Positions 7,304 to 11,951 of a stretch of 11,951 nt of DNA are shown in pieces. Positions within the stretch are counted from its first letter, which is position 1. Each line of letters starts with the position of its first letter. Source of the DNA: Actinomycetes bacterium (GTDB lineage: Bacteria > Actinomycetota > Acidimicrobiia > Acidimicrobiales > RAAP-2). The position numbers and the translations under genes are program-made. The stretch is from assembly GCA_021850345.1 (NCBI GenBank), contig JAJZMN010000006.1, positions 1-11,951 on the forward strand. Reading direction: 5' to 3'. The notes below the pieces were generated by a model. That model worked only from the letters and a program-made list of their open reading frames with translations. It had not been told where the DNA came from and searched no databases.

Positions 7304-7321
7304 GCCCGGAACAGCCCGGGC
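7304..7321. other. Small hairpin in the gene-poor interval
   Basis: GCCCGG (7304-7309) and CCGGGC (7316-7321) can pair around the six-base loop AACAGC. There is no T-tract, so terminator function is unproven. Confidence 0.3.
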
Positions 7322-7541
7322 GACGAGTCCGGCGCGGGACACCACCATGGTGCAGGGGAGCGGCGAGGGACCGACGACACACCCCGGGCAGCCCTCCCGG
7401 CGTGCTGAAGTGCTCCCAGTTGGGGTCGGGCTCGGCGCCGCCTCCGACGTGATCGGCTCGCGTGCCCCAGATAGATCCCCGGGGACGGCACGCAAAGGTC
7501 TGAAGGGCGGTGGCCGACCTCTGGCGGCGTCCTGCCGGCCC

Positions 7542-7547
7542 TACACT
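7542..7547 (+). promoter_or_regulatory. Candidate -10 box for a leaderless molybdoenzyme mRNA
   Basis: TACACT matches the actinobacterial TANNNT -10 consensus and ends exactly 6 nt before GTG 7554, so the transcript would start at the initiation codon. No Shine-Dalgarno sequence is present upstream of this GTG, which fits. No clear -35 box is visible. Confidence 0.55.
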
Positions 7548-7553
7548 CCACCC

Positions 7554-8285
7554 GTGACCTCGCGATCGGGCGAGCTCTCGCCTCCCTCCATCTCCTCGGC
7601 CGAGACCACAGTCGCCGTGGGCCGGCGCGTGTTCCTCGGGATGGTCGCGCTCGGGGCGGCGGGCGTGGCGTTCGGGTCGGGCGTTCAGGCCAAGGTCGCG
7701 AGGTCACTCGGCTCCGGACTCGGAAGCCTGCTTCCGGGGGGCGATTCCTTCCAGATCTACAGCGTGAGCGGCTCGTTCCCTCAGGTTGCCCCGGATGCCT
7801 ACCGCCTCAGCGTCTCGGGACTCGTTCGCCGTCCCGCGACGTTCACCCTCGCCGATCTGCAGGCGATGCCGTCGGTGCGGTTCGTGCGCCAGTTCCAGTG
7901 CGTGACCGGATGGCGGGTGCCCGGAGTCCACTGGGAGGGCGTGCGGCTCGAACACCTCTTGGAGCTCGTCGGCGTGGCGTCGGGGGCGACGTCGCTGTCG
8001 TTCGAGTCCTACGACGGCGTGGACACAGAGAGCCTCACCCTCGAGCAGGCGCGGCTTCCCGACGTGATCGTCGCGTACCGCATGCTGGGTGCACCGGTGA
8101 CGGCCGAGCACGGCGGGCCCGTGAGGCTCTACGTCGCGCCGATGTTCGGCTACAAGTCGCTCAAGTGGCTGTCGGGCATCCGGGTCGTCGACCGTGTCCA
8201 GCCCGGCTACTGGGAGCAGAACGGCTACCCGGTGAACGGCTGGCTGGACGGTTCCACCGCTGCAGCACCGCCACCTGGATCGTGA
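7554..8285 (+). CDS. Tat-exported molybdopterin-dependent oxidoreductase (sulfite oxidase/MsrP fold)
   Basis: A 243-residue protein. The N-terminus carries a twin-arginine signal (GRRVFLG, R24-R25) followed by a hydrophobic segment (about 28-42), so the folded cofactor-loaded protein is expected to be exported or anchored outside the membrane. The rest is one oxidoreductase molybdopterin-binding domain. RQFQCVTGW contains C116, the predicted Mo ligand, followed by WEGVRLEHLLE, LEQARLPDVIVAY, GAPVTAEHGGPVRLYVAP and YKSLKWLSGI, all typical of the fold. It lacks the C-terminal dimerisation domain of true sulfite oxidases and is closest in organisation to the MsrP (YedY) type. The substrate cannot be read from sequence. 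The start is GTG 7554, chosen for its -10 box and lack of coding signal upstream, although the frame is open from 7293. The TGA overlaps the next start codon (GTGA, 8282-8285), so the product very likely works with the downstream cytochrome b. Confidence 0.9.
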   Translation: MTSRSGELSPPSISSAETTVAVGRRVFLGMVALGAAGVAFGSGVQAKVARSLGSGLGSLLPGGDSFQIYSVSGSFPQVAPDAYRLSVSGLVRRPATFTLADLQAMPSVRFVRQFQCVTGWRVPGVHWEGVRLEHLLELVGVASGATSLSFESYDGVDTESLTLEQARLPDVIVAYRMLGAPVTAEHGGPVRLYVAPMFGYKSLKWLSGIRVVDRVQPGYWEQNGYPVNGWLDGSTAAAPPPGS

Positions 8286-9007
8286 ACCGACACCGGGAAC
8301 GGGCGTCGAGCGGGGGAGCGTTCTCCGACAGCACCCGATTGCTGCGATTCGACCGTGTTCAGCGCGCCGCCCACTGGGCGAATGCCGCCTTGTTCGCGGT
8401 GCTCATCCTCACCGCGCTCCCGCTCTACTTCCCGTCGGTCGAGGACCTCGTGGGCAGGCACGTCCTGGTCGAGGAGGTGCACGTCTGGGCCGGGGTCTCC
8501 CTCCCGGTGCCAGTCGTCCTCTCGCTCCTCGGGCCGTGGGGAGCGAGGATGCGTTGCGACGTCCATCGCTTCAACCATTGGACGAGGGCCGAGTTGAGCT
8601 GGCTCTGGAGGCTCGGAGCCGAGCCTCGCCTCGAGAAGGACAAGTTCAACCCGGGCCAGAAGCTCAATGCGGTGTTCGTCGGGGGCTCGATCGTCCTCCT
8701 GTTCGGGACCGGAGTGGTCATGAAGTGGTTCGGGCTCTTCCCGGTGGGTTGGCGGACGGGGGCCACTTTTGTCCACGAGGTGCTCTCGTTCCTGGTCGTC
8801 CTCGTCGTGATCGGTCACATCGTGATGGCGGTGACGCATCGGGAGGCGCTCGCCTCGATGCTCCGAGGATGGGTGAGCGTGGCGTGGGCGAGGAGGCATG
8901 CACCTCGTTGGCTCCGCGAGGAGCTCGACTCGACGGGTCACGTCGGCGCCCCGTCCGCGCCGCCCTCTGGTGCAGTTGCAGCCCGACGGGTGCCGAAGCT
9001 GGATTGA
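8282..9007 (+). CDS. Four-helix di-haem cytochrome b, formate dehydrogenase gamma-subunit type
   Basis: A 241-residue membrane protein starting at GTG 8282, whose last two bases begin the stop of the preceding gene (GTGA), implying translational coupling. Four hydrophobic helices are visible: about 30-50, 64-84, 128-150 and 162-184. Candidate haem histidines are H31 (AAHWANA), H67 (EEVHVW), H165 (FVHEVL) and H179 (VIGHIV). The 14-residue spacing of the last pair and about 36 of the first pair resemble E. coli FdnI. The loop FNPGQKLNAVF before helix 3 is a hallmark of that family. The predicted role is to pass electrons between the exported molybdoenzyme and the membrane quinone pool. MsrP proteins normally partner a six-helix MsrQ/YedZ, so this pairing is a different anchoring solution. 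The tail after about residue 210 is arginine/alanine/proline-rich and likely cytoplasmic. No iron-sulphur subunit gene is adjacent. Confidence 0.9.
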   Translation: MNRHRERASSGGAFSDSTRLLRFDRVQRAAHWANAALFAVLILTALPLYFPSVEDLVGRHVLVEEVHVWAGVSLPVPVVLSLLGPWGARMRCDVHRFNHWTRAELSWLWRLGAEPRLEKDKFNPGQKLNAVFVGGSIVLLFGTGVVMKWFGLFPVGWRTGATFVHEVLSFLVVLVVIGHIVMAVTHREALASMLRGWVSVAWARRHAPRWLREELDSTGHVGAPSAPPSGAVAARRVPKLD

Positions 9008-9051
9008 ACTCGACGAGCTGAACGGCAGCGAACGCCCGTCGGCGGGGCGCT

Positions 9052-9068
9052 CGTCGCCTCCGGCGACG
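9052..9068. terminator. Possible hairpin downstream of the molybdoenzyme/cytochrome b pair
   Basis: CGTCGCC (9052-9058) pairs perfectly with GGCGACG (9062-9068) around a three-base loop, 45 nt after the cytochrome b stop. There is no T-tract, so it is at best a weak or factor-dependent terminator. Confidence 0.35.
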
Positions 9069-9077
9069 CGGGATCCA

Positions 9078-9086
9078 TGCCACACT
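9078..9086 (+). promoter_or_regulatory. Possible extended -10 promoter for the acyl-CoA synthetase gene
   Basis: TGC followed by CACACT resembles an extended -10 element (TGN then TANNNT, first base mismatched). It lies about 58 nt before GTG 9145, leaving a leader that contains the good ribosome binding site. No -35 is evident. Confidence 0.25.
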
Positions 9087-9131
9087 GACCGACGGTCGCC
9101 ACACCGAGGGCGCCCGGTGTCTCGTCCGAGC

Positions 9132-9138
9132 GGAGGAA
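9132..9138 (+). promoter_or_regulatory. Ribosome binding site of the acyl-CoA synthetase gene
   Basis: GGAGGAA lies six nt upstream of GTG 9145. This near-ideal Shine-Dalgarno fixes the GTG start; the ATG at 9138 is out of frame. Confidence 0.75.
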
Positions 9139-9144
9139 TGGAGC

Positions 9145-10713
9145 GTGGCACACATCACGAAGGCGATCGCGCTGCGCAAAGGGGGAGAGCCTGCGCTGAT
9201 CGACGAAACAGGCACGACGACGTGGGCCGAGCTCGACGTGAGGGTGAACCGCCTCGTGCACGGACTGCGGGCGCGCGGGCTCGGCCGAGGCGACGTGGTG
9301 GCGCTGCTTTGTGGCAACCAGCGGGAGTACTTCGAGGTGATGGTTGCCGGCATGCACGCCGGTCTCGTCATCGTGCCGGTCAACTGGCACTGGGTCGCCG
9401 AGGAGCTCGCCTACGTGATCGAGGACTCAGACGCCGCCGCGCTCGTGGTCGATCGGCGCTTCTCGGCGGGGGCCGTCGAGGTGTCGCAGGATCCTCGAGC
9501 AAGCGGGTGCCGCGTTCGGATCATGGTCGGCGACCCCGCTGGGGAGGCGGGTTTCGAGGACTACGAGAGGGTCCTCGAAGAGAGCGCCGCGGACGAGCCT
9601 CAGGACCAGACGAGCGGTGGCCCGATGTTCTACACCTCCGGGACGACGGGGTTCCCGAAGGGGGTGCGCTCCAGTGTGACCAAGGTGGGCCTCGAACCCG
9701 CCGTTCTCGAGCAGTTCTGCCAGGCTGCGGCGGTCATGGTGCAGCTGCCGCAGGACGGCGTGACTCTGCTCGACGGTCCGGCCTATCACTCCGCGCAGTG
9801 GGCCTTCTCGGTGTTGTCGCTCCTCGGGCGGGCCAGCACGGTGGTGATGCGACAGAAGTTCGACCCGGTCGAGACGCTGCGCGTCATCGACGAGTACTCC
9901 GTCACCAACGTCCATCTGGTCCCCACCCAGTTCATCCGGCTTCTCAAGCTTCCCGGCGGGCTGCGGGCGGGTTTCGACGGCAGCTCGCTCGTGAGCGTCA
10001 TGCACGGGGCTGCGCCCTGTCCCGAGGCCGTCAAGCGAGAGATGCTCAAGTGGTGGGGTCCCGTCATCAGTGAGTACTACGGCGGGACCGAGGGGGGCTT
10101 CCTCACGATTATCTCCGGAGAGGAGTGGCTGGCGCATCCGGGCAGCCTCGGCCGGCCGACTCCCACCAGCGAGCTCATGATCGTCGGTGACGATGGGCGG
10201 CGCTGCGGCGCCGGCGAGGAGGGACAGATCTACTTCAGGAGCCTCGTCGGCGGCGATTTCGAGTACCACAAGGCGCCGGACAAGACGGAGGCCGCCCATC
10301 TCGGACCGGGAGTCGCCACGCTCGGGGACGTCGGCTACCTCGACGAAGAGGGTTACCTGTTCCTGAGCGACCGGAAGATCGACATGATCGTGAGCGGTGG
10401 GGTGAACATCTACCCGGCCGAGATCGAGGCCGTGCTCGTGGGTCACCGTGTGGTCGCCGATGCGGCCGTCTTCGGGATCCCCGACGACGACATGGGCGAG
10501 CAGGTGAAGGCGGCCGTGCAGCTCGTCGAGGGCGTCTCGCCGTCCGACGAGCTGGCTGCCGAGCTCGTCGCCCACACCCGGGAGCACCTGGCGGCCTACA
10601 AGGTGCCGAGGAGCGTCGATTTCGAGGAGCGCCTCCCCCGCTCGGCCACCGGCAAGCTCTACAAACGGCTGCTCCGCGACCCCTACTGGGAGGGGAGCGG
10701 TCGTCGGATCTGA
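9145..10713 (+). CDS. Acyl-CoA synthetase (FadD-like AMP-dependent ligase)
   Basis: A 522-residue member of the ANL superfamily, which activates a carboxylic acid with ATP to an acyl-adenylate and then transfers it to CoA. Signatures in order: the phosphate loop YTSGTTGFPKGV (163-174); HGAAPCP (287-293); YYGGTEGG (311-318) contacting adenylate; GDVGYLDEEGYLFLSDRKID (394-413), with the ribose-binding aspartate and the hinge; SGGVNIYPAEIE (417-428); and the C-terminal catalytic lysine K504 in SATGKLYKR. All core residues are present and length is normal for the family. The tail RDPYWEGSGRRI resembles that of many actinobacterial fatty-acyl or steroid-side-chain CoA ligases, but the exact substrate cannot be told. 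It is probably cytosolic. It has its own strong ribosome binding site and a 137-nt gap from cytochrome b, so co-transcription with the redox pair is uncertain. No other beta-oxidation genes are in view. Confidence 0.94.
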   Translation: MAHITKAIALRKGGEPALIDETGTTTWAELDVRVNRLVHGLRARGLGRGDVVALLCGNQREYFEVMVAGMHAGLVIVPVNWHWVAEELAYVIEDSDAAALVVDRRFSAGAVEVSQDPRASGCRVRIMVGDPAGEAGFEDYERVLEESAADEPQDQTSGGPMFYTSGTTGFPKGVRSSVTKVGLEPAVLEQFCQAAAVMVQLPQDGVTLLDGPAYHSAQWAFSVLSLLGRASTVVMRQKFDPVETLRVIDEYSVTNVHLVPTQFIRLLKLPGGLRAGFDGSSLVSVMHGAAPCPEAVKREMLKWWGPVISEYYGGTEGGFLTIISGEEWLAHPGSLGRPTPTSELMIVGDDGRRCGAGEEGQIYFRSLVGGDFEYHKAPDKTEAAHLGPGVATLGDVGYLDEEGYLFLSDRKIDMIVSGGVNIYPAEIEAVLVGHRVVADAAVFGIPDDDMGEQVKAAVQLVEGVSPSDELAAELVAHTREHLAAYKVPRSVDFEERLPRSATGKLYKRLLRDPYWEGSGRRI

Positions 10714-10721
10714 CCACCCGA

Positions 10722-10739
10722 CCGGGCCGTCCGACCCGG
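10722..10739. terminator. Hairpin just after the acyl-CoA synthetase stop
   Basis: CCGGG (10722-10726) and CCCGG (10735-10739) can pair around an eight-base loop, eight nt after TGA 10711-10713. No T-tract follows, so function is uncertain. The rest of the 159-nt convergent gap shows nothing else. Confidence 0.3.
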
Positions 10740-10872
10740 CTCGGGGCCTCGGACGCTCGGCGGTGATCGAGCACCCGCGTTCACCTTGCGGGCATGCGTC
10801 CAGCCAGTGGAGGGCGCCCCCGCACCTCGTCCAAGAGCCCCGGCGCTGGCTGTCCGTCCGCCGGCCCTCTGC

Positions 10873-11640
10873 TCAGATCGCGGGCCGCCACTCCTCGGCA
10901 GCAGCGACGTCGCCGAAAGCCTCGATGGTGCCGGTCTCCTCCGATCCTTGCGACGCTCCGAGCGTGAGCCGTCGCCAGCACCACCGGTCGATCGCCCAGG
11001 CCTCCCCTCGAAGCGCCACGTCTGCCTTGAGGTGAGCCTTCGAGTAGACCTTCTGATCCGTGTCGAGCGTCCACTCGGCGTCTGCCACGTCGGTGGCGTG
11101 CAGGTGGATCGTCATGCCTTCGCCGAGTTCGATCTCGTCCCAGCCGACGGGCCGGAAGCCGCTCATGGTGAGGAACTCGTCGATCCCGTCTGCGGCTACG
11201 GCGGGCTCGGCCTTCGTGACGGGGATGCCGACCGCTTGCTCCACGTCCACCCGGTGGATGAGCGTCTCGTGCAGCTGCCGGCGCCACCAGAACGCCACGG
11301 GAGACGACGGCCCTGACACAAAATTCCAGGCCAGAGAGCCGTCAGGAACGTCACCCAACAGGGCGAGCATGATCTCGAGCCGCTCCCGTAGCCAGGCTGG
11401 CGCCGGTTGGGAGTCGGCTCGCTTCGGGATGAGCGACCGGTCGGGGGGATCCTCCGGGTTCCCGCGAAGGACCTCGCTCACCATGGCGTAGACGCGGCCC
11501 AGGTGGTTCACCGTCTGCTCCACGCTCCACTCGGGGCAGGCGGGAACAGGTGCGTCGAGCCGCGCCCCGACCGGCTCCACCAGTGTGAGGATGCGCTCGG
11601 CTTCTGTCCGGATCCCCTCTACTGACGCCGCTCGGTCCAT
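10873..11640 (-). CDS. Maleylpyruvate isomerase-family mycothiol-dependent enzyme (DinB-like)
   Basis: A 255-residue protein with the two-domain layout of the mycothiol-dependent maleylpyruvate isomerase family. The N-terminal four-helix metal-binding domain has PACPEWSVEQTVNHLG with H46, and RRQLHETLIHRVDVEQAVG with E125 and H129. These form the expected His/Glu/His metal triad. The C-terminal domain (about 150-255) includes FRPVGWDEIEL and TIHLHATDVADAEWTLD and ends AAAEEWRPAI. By family knowledge these are cytosolic metal-dependent enzymes using mycothiol, the actinobacterial thiol; the actual substrate is usually unknown and maleylpyruvate is not implied. Start is ATG 11640, with no Shine-Dalgarno but a -10-like CAAGAT exactly 6 nt upstream, suggesting a leaderless mRNA. 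A degenerate paralogue on the same strand lies at about 6684-7064. The gene converges with the acyl-CoA synthetase gene; there is no evident operon. Confidence 0.9.
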   Translation of the reverse strand: MDRAASVEGIRTEAERILTLVEPVGARLDAPVPACPEWSVEQTVNHLGRVYAMVSEVLRGNPEDPPDRSLIPKRADSQPAPAWLRERLEIMLALLGDVPDGSLAWNFVSGPSSPVAFWWRRQLHETLIHRVDVEQAVGIPVTKAEPAVAADGIDEFLTMSGFRPVGWDEIELGEGMTIHLHATDVADAEWTLDTDQKVYSKAHLKADVALRGEAWAIDRWCWRRLTLGASQGSEETGTIEAFGDVAAAEEWRPAI

Positions 11641-11646
11641 GACCCC

Positions 11647-11652
11647 ATCTTG
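11647..11652 (-). promoter_or_regulatory. Candidate -10 element for leaderless mRNA of the mycothiol-family gene
   Basis: On the minus strand this reads CAAGAT, one mismatch from TANNNT, ending 6 nt before ATG 11640. No Shine-Dalgarno is present. The spacing equals that at 5155 and 7554. Confidence 0.4.
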
Positions 11653-11659
11653 CCCGAGG

Positions 11660-11692
11660 AGACCAGAGCGACGCGGGGGCGACCCCTGGTCT
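11660..11692. repeat. Inverted repeat in the divergent intergenic region
   Basis: AGACCAG (11660-11666) is mirrored by CTGGTCT (11686-11692) with 19 bases between. Position upstream of the minus-strand gene fits an operator or a transcript hairpin on the other side, but a 7-bp match in this GC-rich DNA could be chance. Confidence 0.3.
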
Positions 11693-11752
11693 GGAAGTGA
11701 GCTCCCGCCCCCGACGGGTGTCAGTCCGGGAACAGGAGGGTCGGCCGGCCGC

Positions 11753-11761
11753 TGCTAGCAT
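11753..11761 (+). promoter_or_regulatory. Possible extended -10 promoter for tRNA-Glu
   Basis: TGC then TAGCAT matches an extended -10 (TGN TANNNT). Transcription would start near 11768, about 58 nt before the tRNA, which is reasonable for a processed 5' leader. No -35 is evident. Confidence 0.35.
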
Positions 11762-11825
11762 GAATGCGCTTTGCGGTGGTCGGAGACGGCCTCGCAGTGT
11801 CGGTGCTGGTTGCGTTCCAGCTCCC

Positions 11826-11898
11826 GGCCCCATCGTCTAGAGGCCTAGGACACCACCCTCTCAAGGTGGAGACACGGGTTCGAATCCCGTTGGGGCTG
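11826..11898 (+). tRNA. tRNA-Glu (anticodon CTC)
   Basis: A full cloverleaf can be drawn. The acceptor strands are GGCCCCA (11826-11832) and TGGGGCT (11891-11897). The D-arm region is GTCTAGAGGCCTAGGAC. The anticodon stem CCACC/GGTGG encloses the loop CTCTCAA with anticodon CTC at 11860-11862, reading GAG. The T-arm is ACGGG-TTCGAAT-CCCGT (11874-11890). The discriminator is G at 11898, as usual for tRNA-Glu. The CCA end is not encoded and must be added. The first acceptor pair is G-U rather than G-C. The D-arm and T-arm are nearly identical to standard bacterial tRNA-Glu. Confidence 0.95.
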
Positions 11899-11930
11899 CG
11901 CCGCAGGAACGCAGTTCAGACTGCCTTCGA

Positions 11931-11947
11931 CCCCCTGTGCGAGGGGG
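11931..11947. terminator. Hairpin downstream of tRNA-Glu at the window edge
   Basis: CCCCC (11931-11935) pairs with GGGGG (11943-11947) around the loop TGTGCGA, 32 nt after the tRNA. The window ends before any T-tract could be seen. Confidence 0.35.
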
Positions 11948-11951
11948 AGAG

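Larger units (their letters stand above)
7065..7553. other. Gene-poor interval with no recognisable intact gene
   Basis: About 490 bp between the pseudogene relic and the molybdoenzyme gene. Open frames across it on both strands give low-complexity arginine/proline-rich translations without recognisable motifs. Visible items are a possible short coding remnant ending at TGA 7251-7253, a 6-bp-stem hairpin (7304-7321), a palindrome CACCATGGTG (7343-7352), and the candidate promoter at 7542-7547. No tRNA, transposase or terminator with a T-tract is seen. It could be the eroded remains of the 5' part of the relic's neighbourhood. Confidence 0.5.

Noticed and set aside
7343..7352. Palindrome CACCATGGTG as a possible operator.
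   Set aside because: Isolated 10-bp palindrome, over 200 bp from the nearest start codon, not repeated in the window.
6818..7495. A minus-strand open frame of 225 codons covering the relic.
   Set aside because: Only the part below about 7064 matches the mycothiol-family protein and it runs out of frame at about 6907-6914; the upstream part is low-complexity, so this is a pseudogene fragment and not a new gene.
7293..7553. Upstream extension of the molybdoenzyme frame.
   Set aside because: Translation is low-complexity and a Tat signal would be displaced far from the N-terminus; GTG 7554 has a well-placed -10 box.
7898..8281. Upstream extension of the cytochrome b frame.
   Set aside because: It lies within the molybdoenzyme coding region in another frame and is arginine-rich; GTG 8282 overlapping the stop is the natural coupled start.
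9427..10587. A minus-strand frame of 386 codons opposite the acyl-CoA synthetase.
   Set aside because: Antisense shadow; the plus strand carries every ANL motif in order.
1..11951. CRISPR array, transposon ends, phage genes or a defence cluster.
   Set aside because: No regularly spaced repeats, no transposase or integrase motifs, and no nuclease, helicase or toxin signatures were seen; the only perfect repeat noted is the two-copy 22-bp unit.

Overview
The window is very GC-rich (about 70% by eye) with strongly G/C-biased third codon positions. Several features point to a high-GC actinomycete, plausibly an Acidimicrobiia-like lineage: a maleylpyruvate isomerase-family (mycothiol-dependent type) enzyme with a decayed second copy, start codons with a -10-like hexamer exactly 6 nt upstream (leaderless mRNAs), and a cysteine-less DksA/TraR-like protein. 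The lineage is inferred from gene content only.

Layout. The left edge holds the 3' part of a GGDEF-EAL cyclic-di-GMP protein (+), followed by a two-helix potassium channel with a cytosolic RCK region (+). The channel gene overlaps by 14 bp, tail to tail, with a large GH38 alpha-mannosidase gene (- strand, about 1937-5155). Divergent from the mannosidase is a predicted lipoprotein of unknown function (+, 5241-6200). It converges on a small DksA/TraR-like gene (-, 6225-6581) that has a strong ribosome binding site and a 22-bp tandem repeat upstream. The stretch 6660-7553 carries no intact gene. Its left part is a frameshifted, 5'-truncated relic (about 6684-7064, -) of the same family as the intact gene at 10873-11640. 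The rest is apparently non-coding, with one possible short coding remnant.

The right half has a tightly coupled pair on +: a Tat-exported molybdopterin oxidoreductase (7554-8285) and a four-helix di-haem cytochrome b (8282-9007). These probably form a membrane-anchored redox enzyme that exchanges electrons with the quinone pool. Next come an acyl-CoA synthetase (9145-10713, +), the intact mycothiol-dependent-type enzyme (10873-11640, -), and a tRNA-Glu(CTC) gene (11826-11898, +).

No CRISPR array, transposase, integrase or phage gene is visible, and I do not see a defence-type system. The observations most worth following are the zinc-less DksA-like protein with its repeat-bearing upstream region, the relic/intact paralogue pair flanking the redox and acyl-CoA genes, the pairing of an MsrP-like catalytic subunit with a formate-dehydrogenase-type cytochrome b, and the repeated leaderless promoter geometry.
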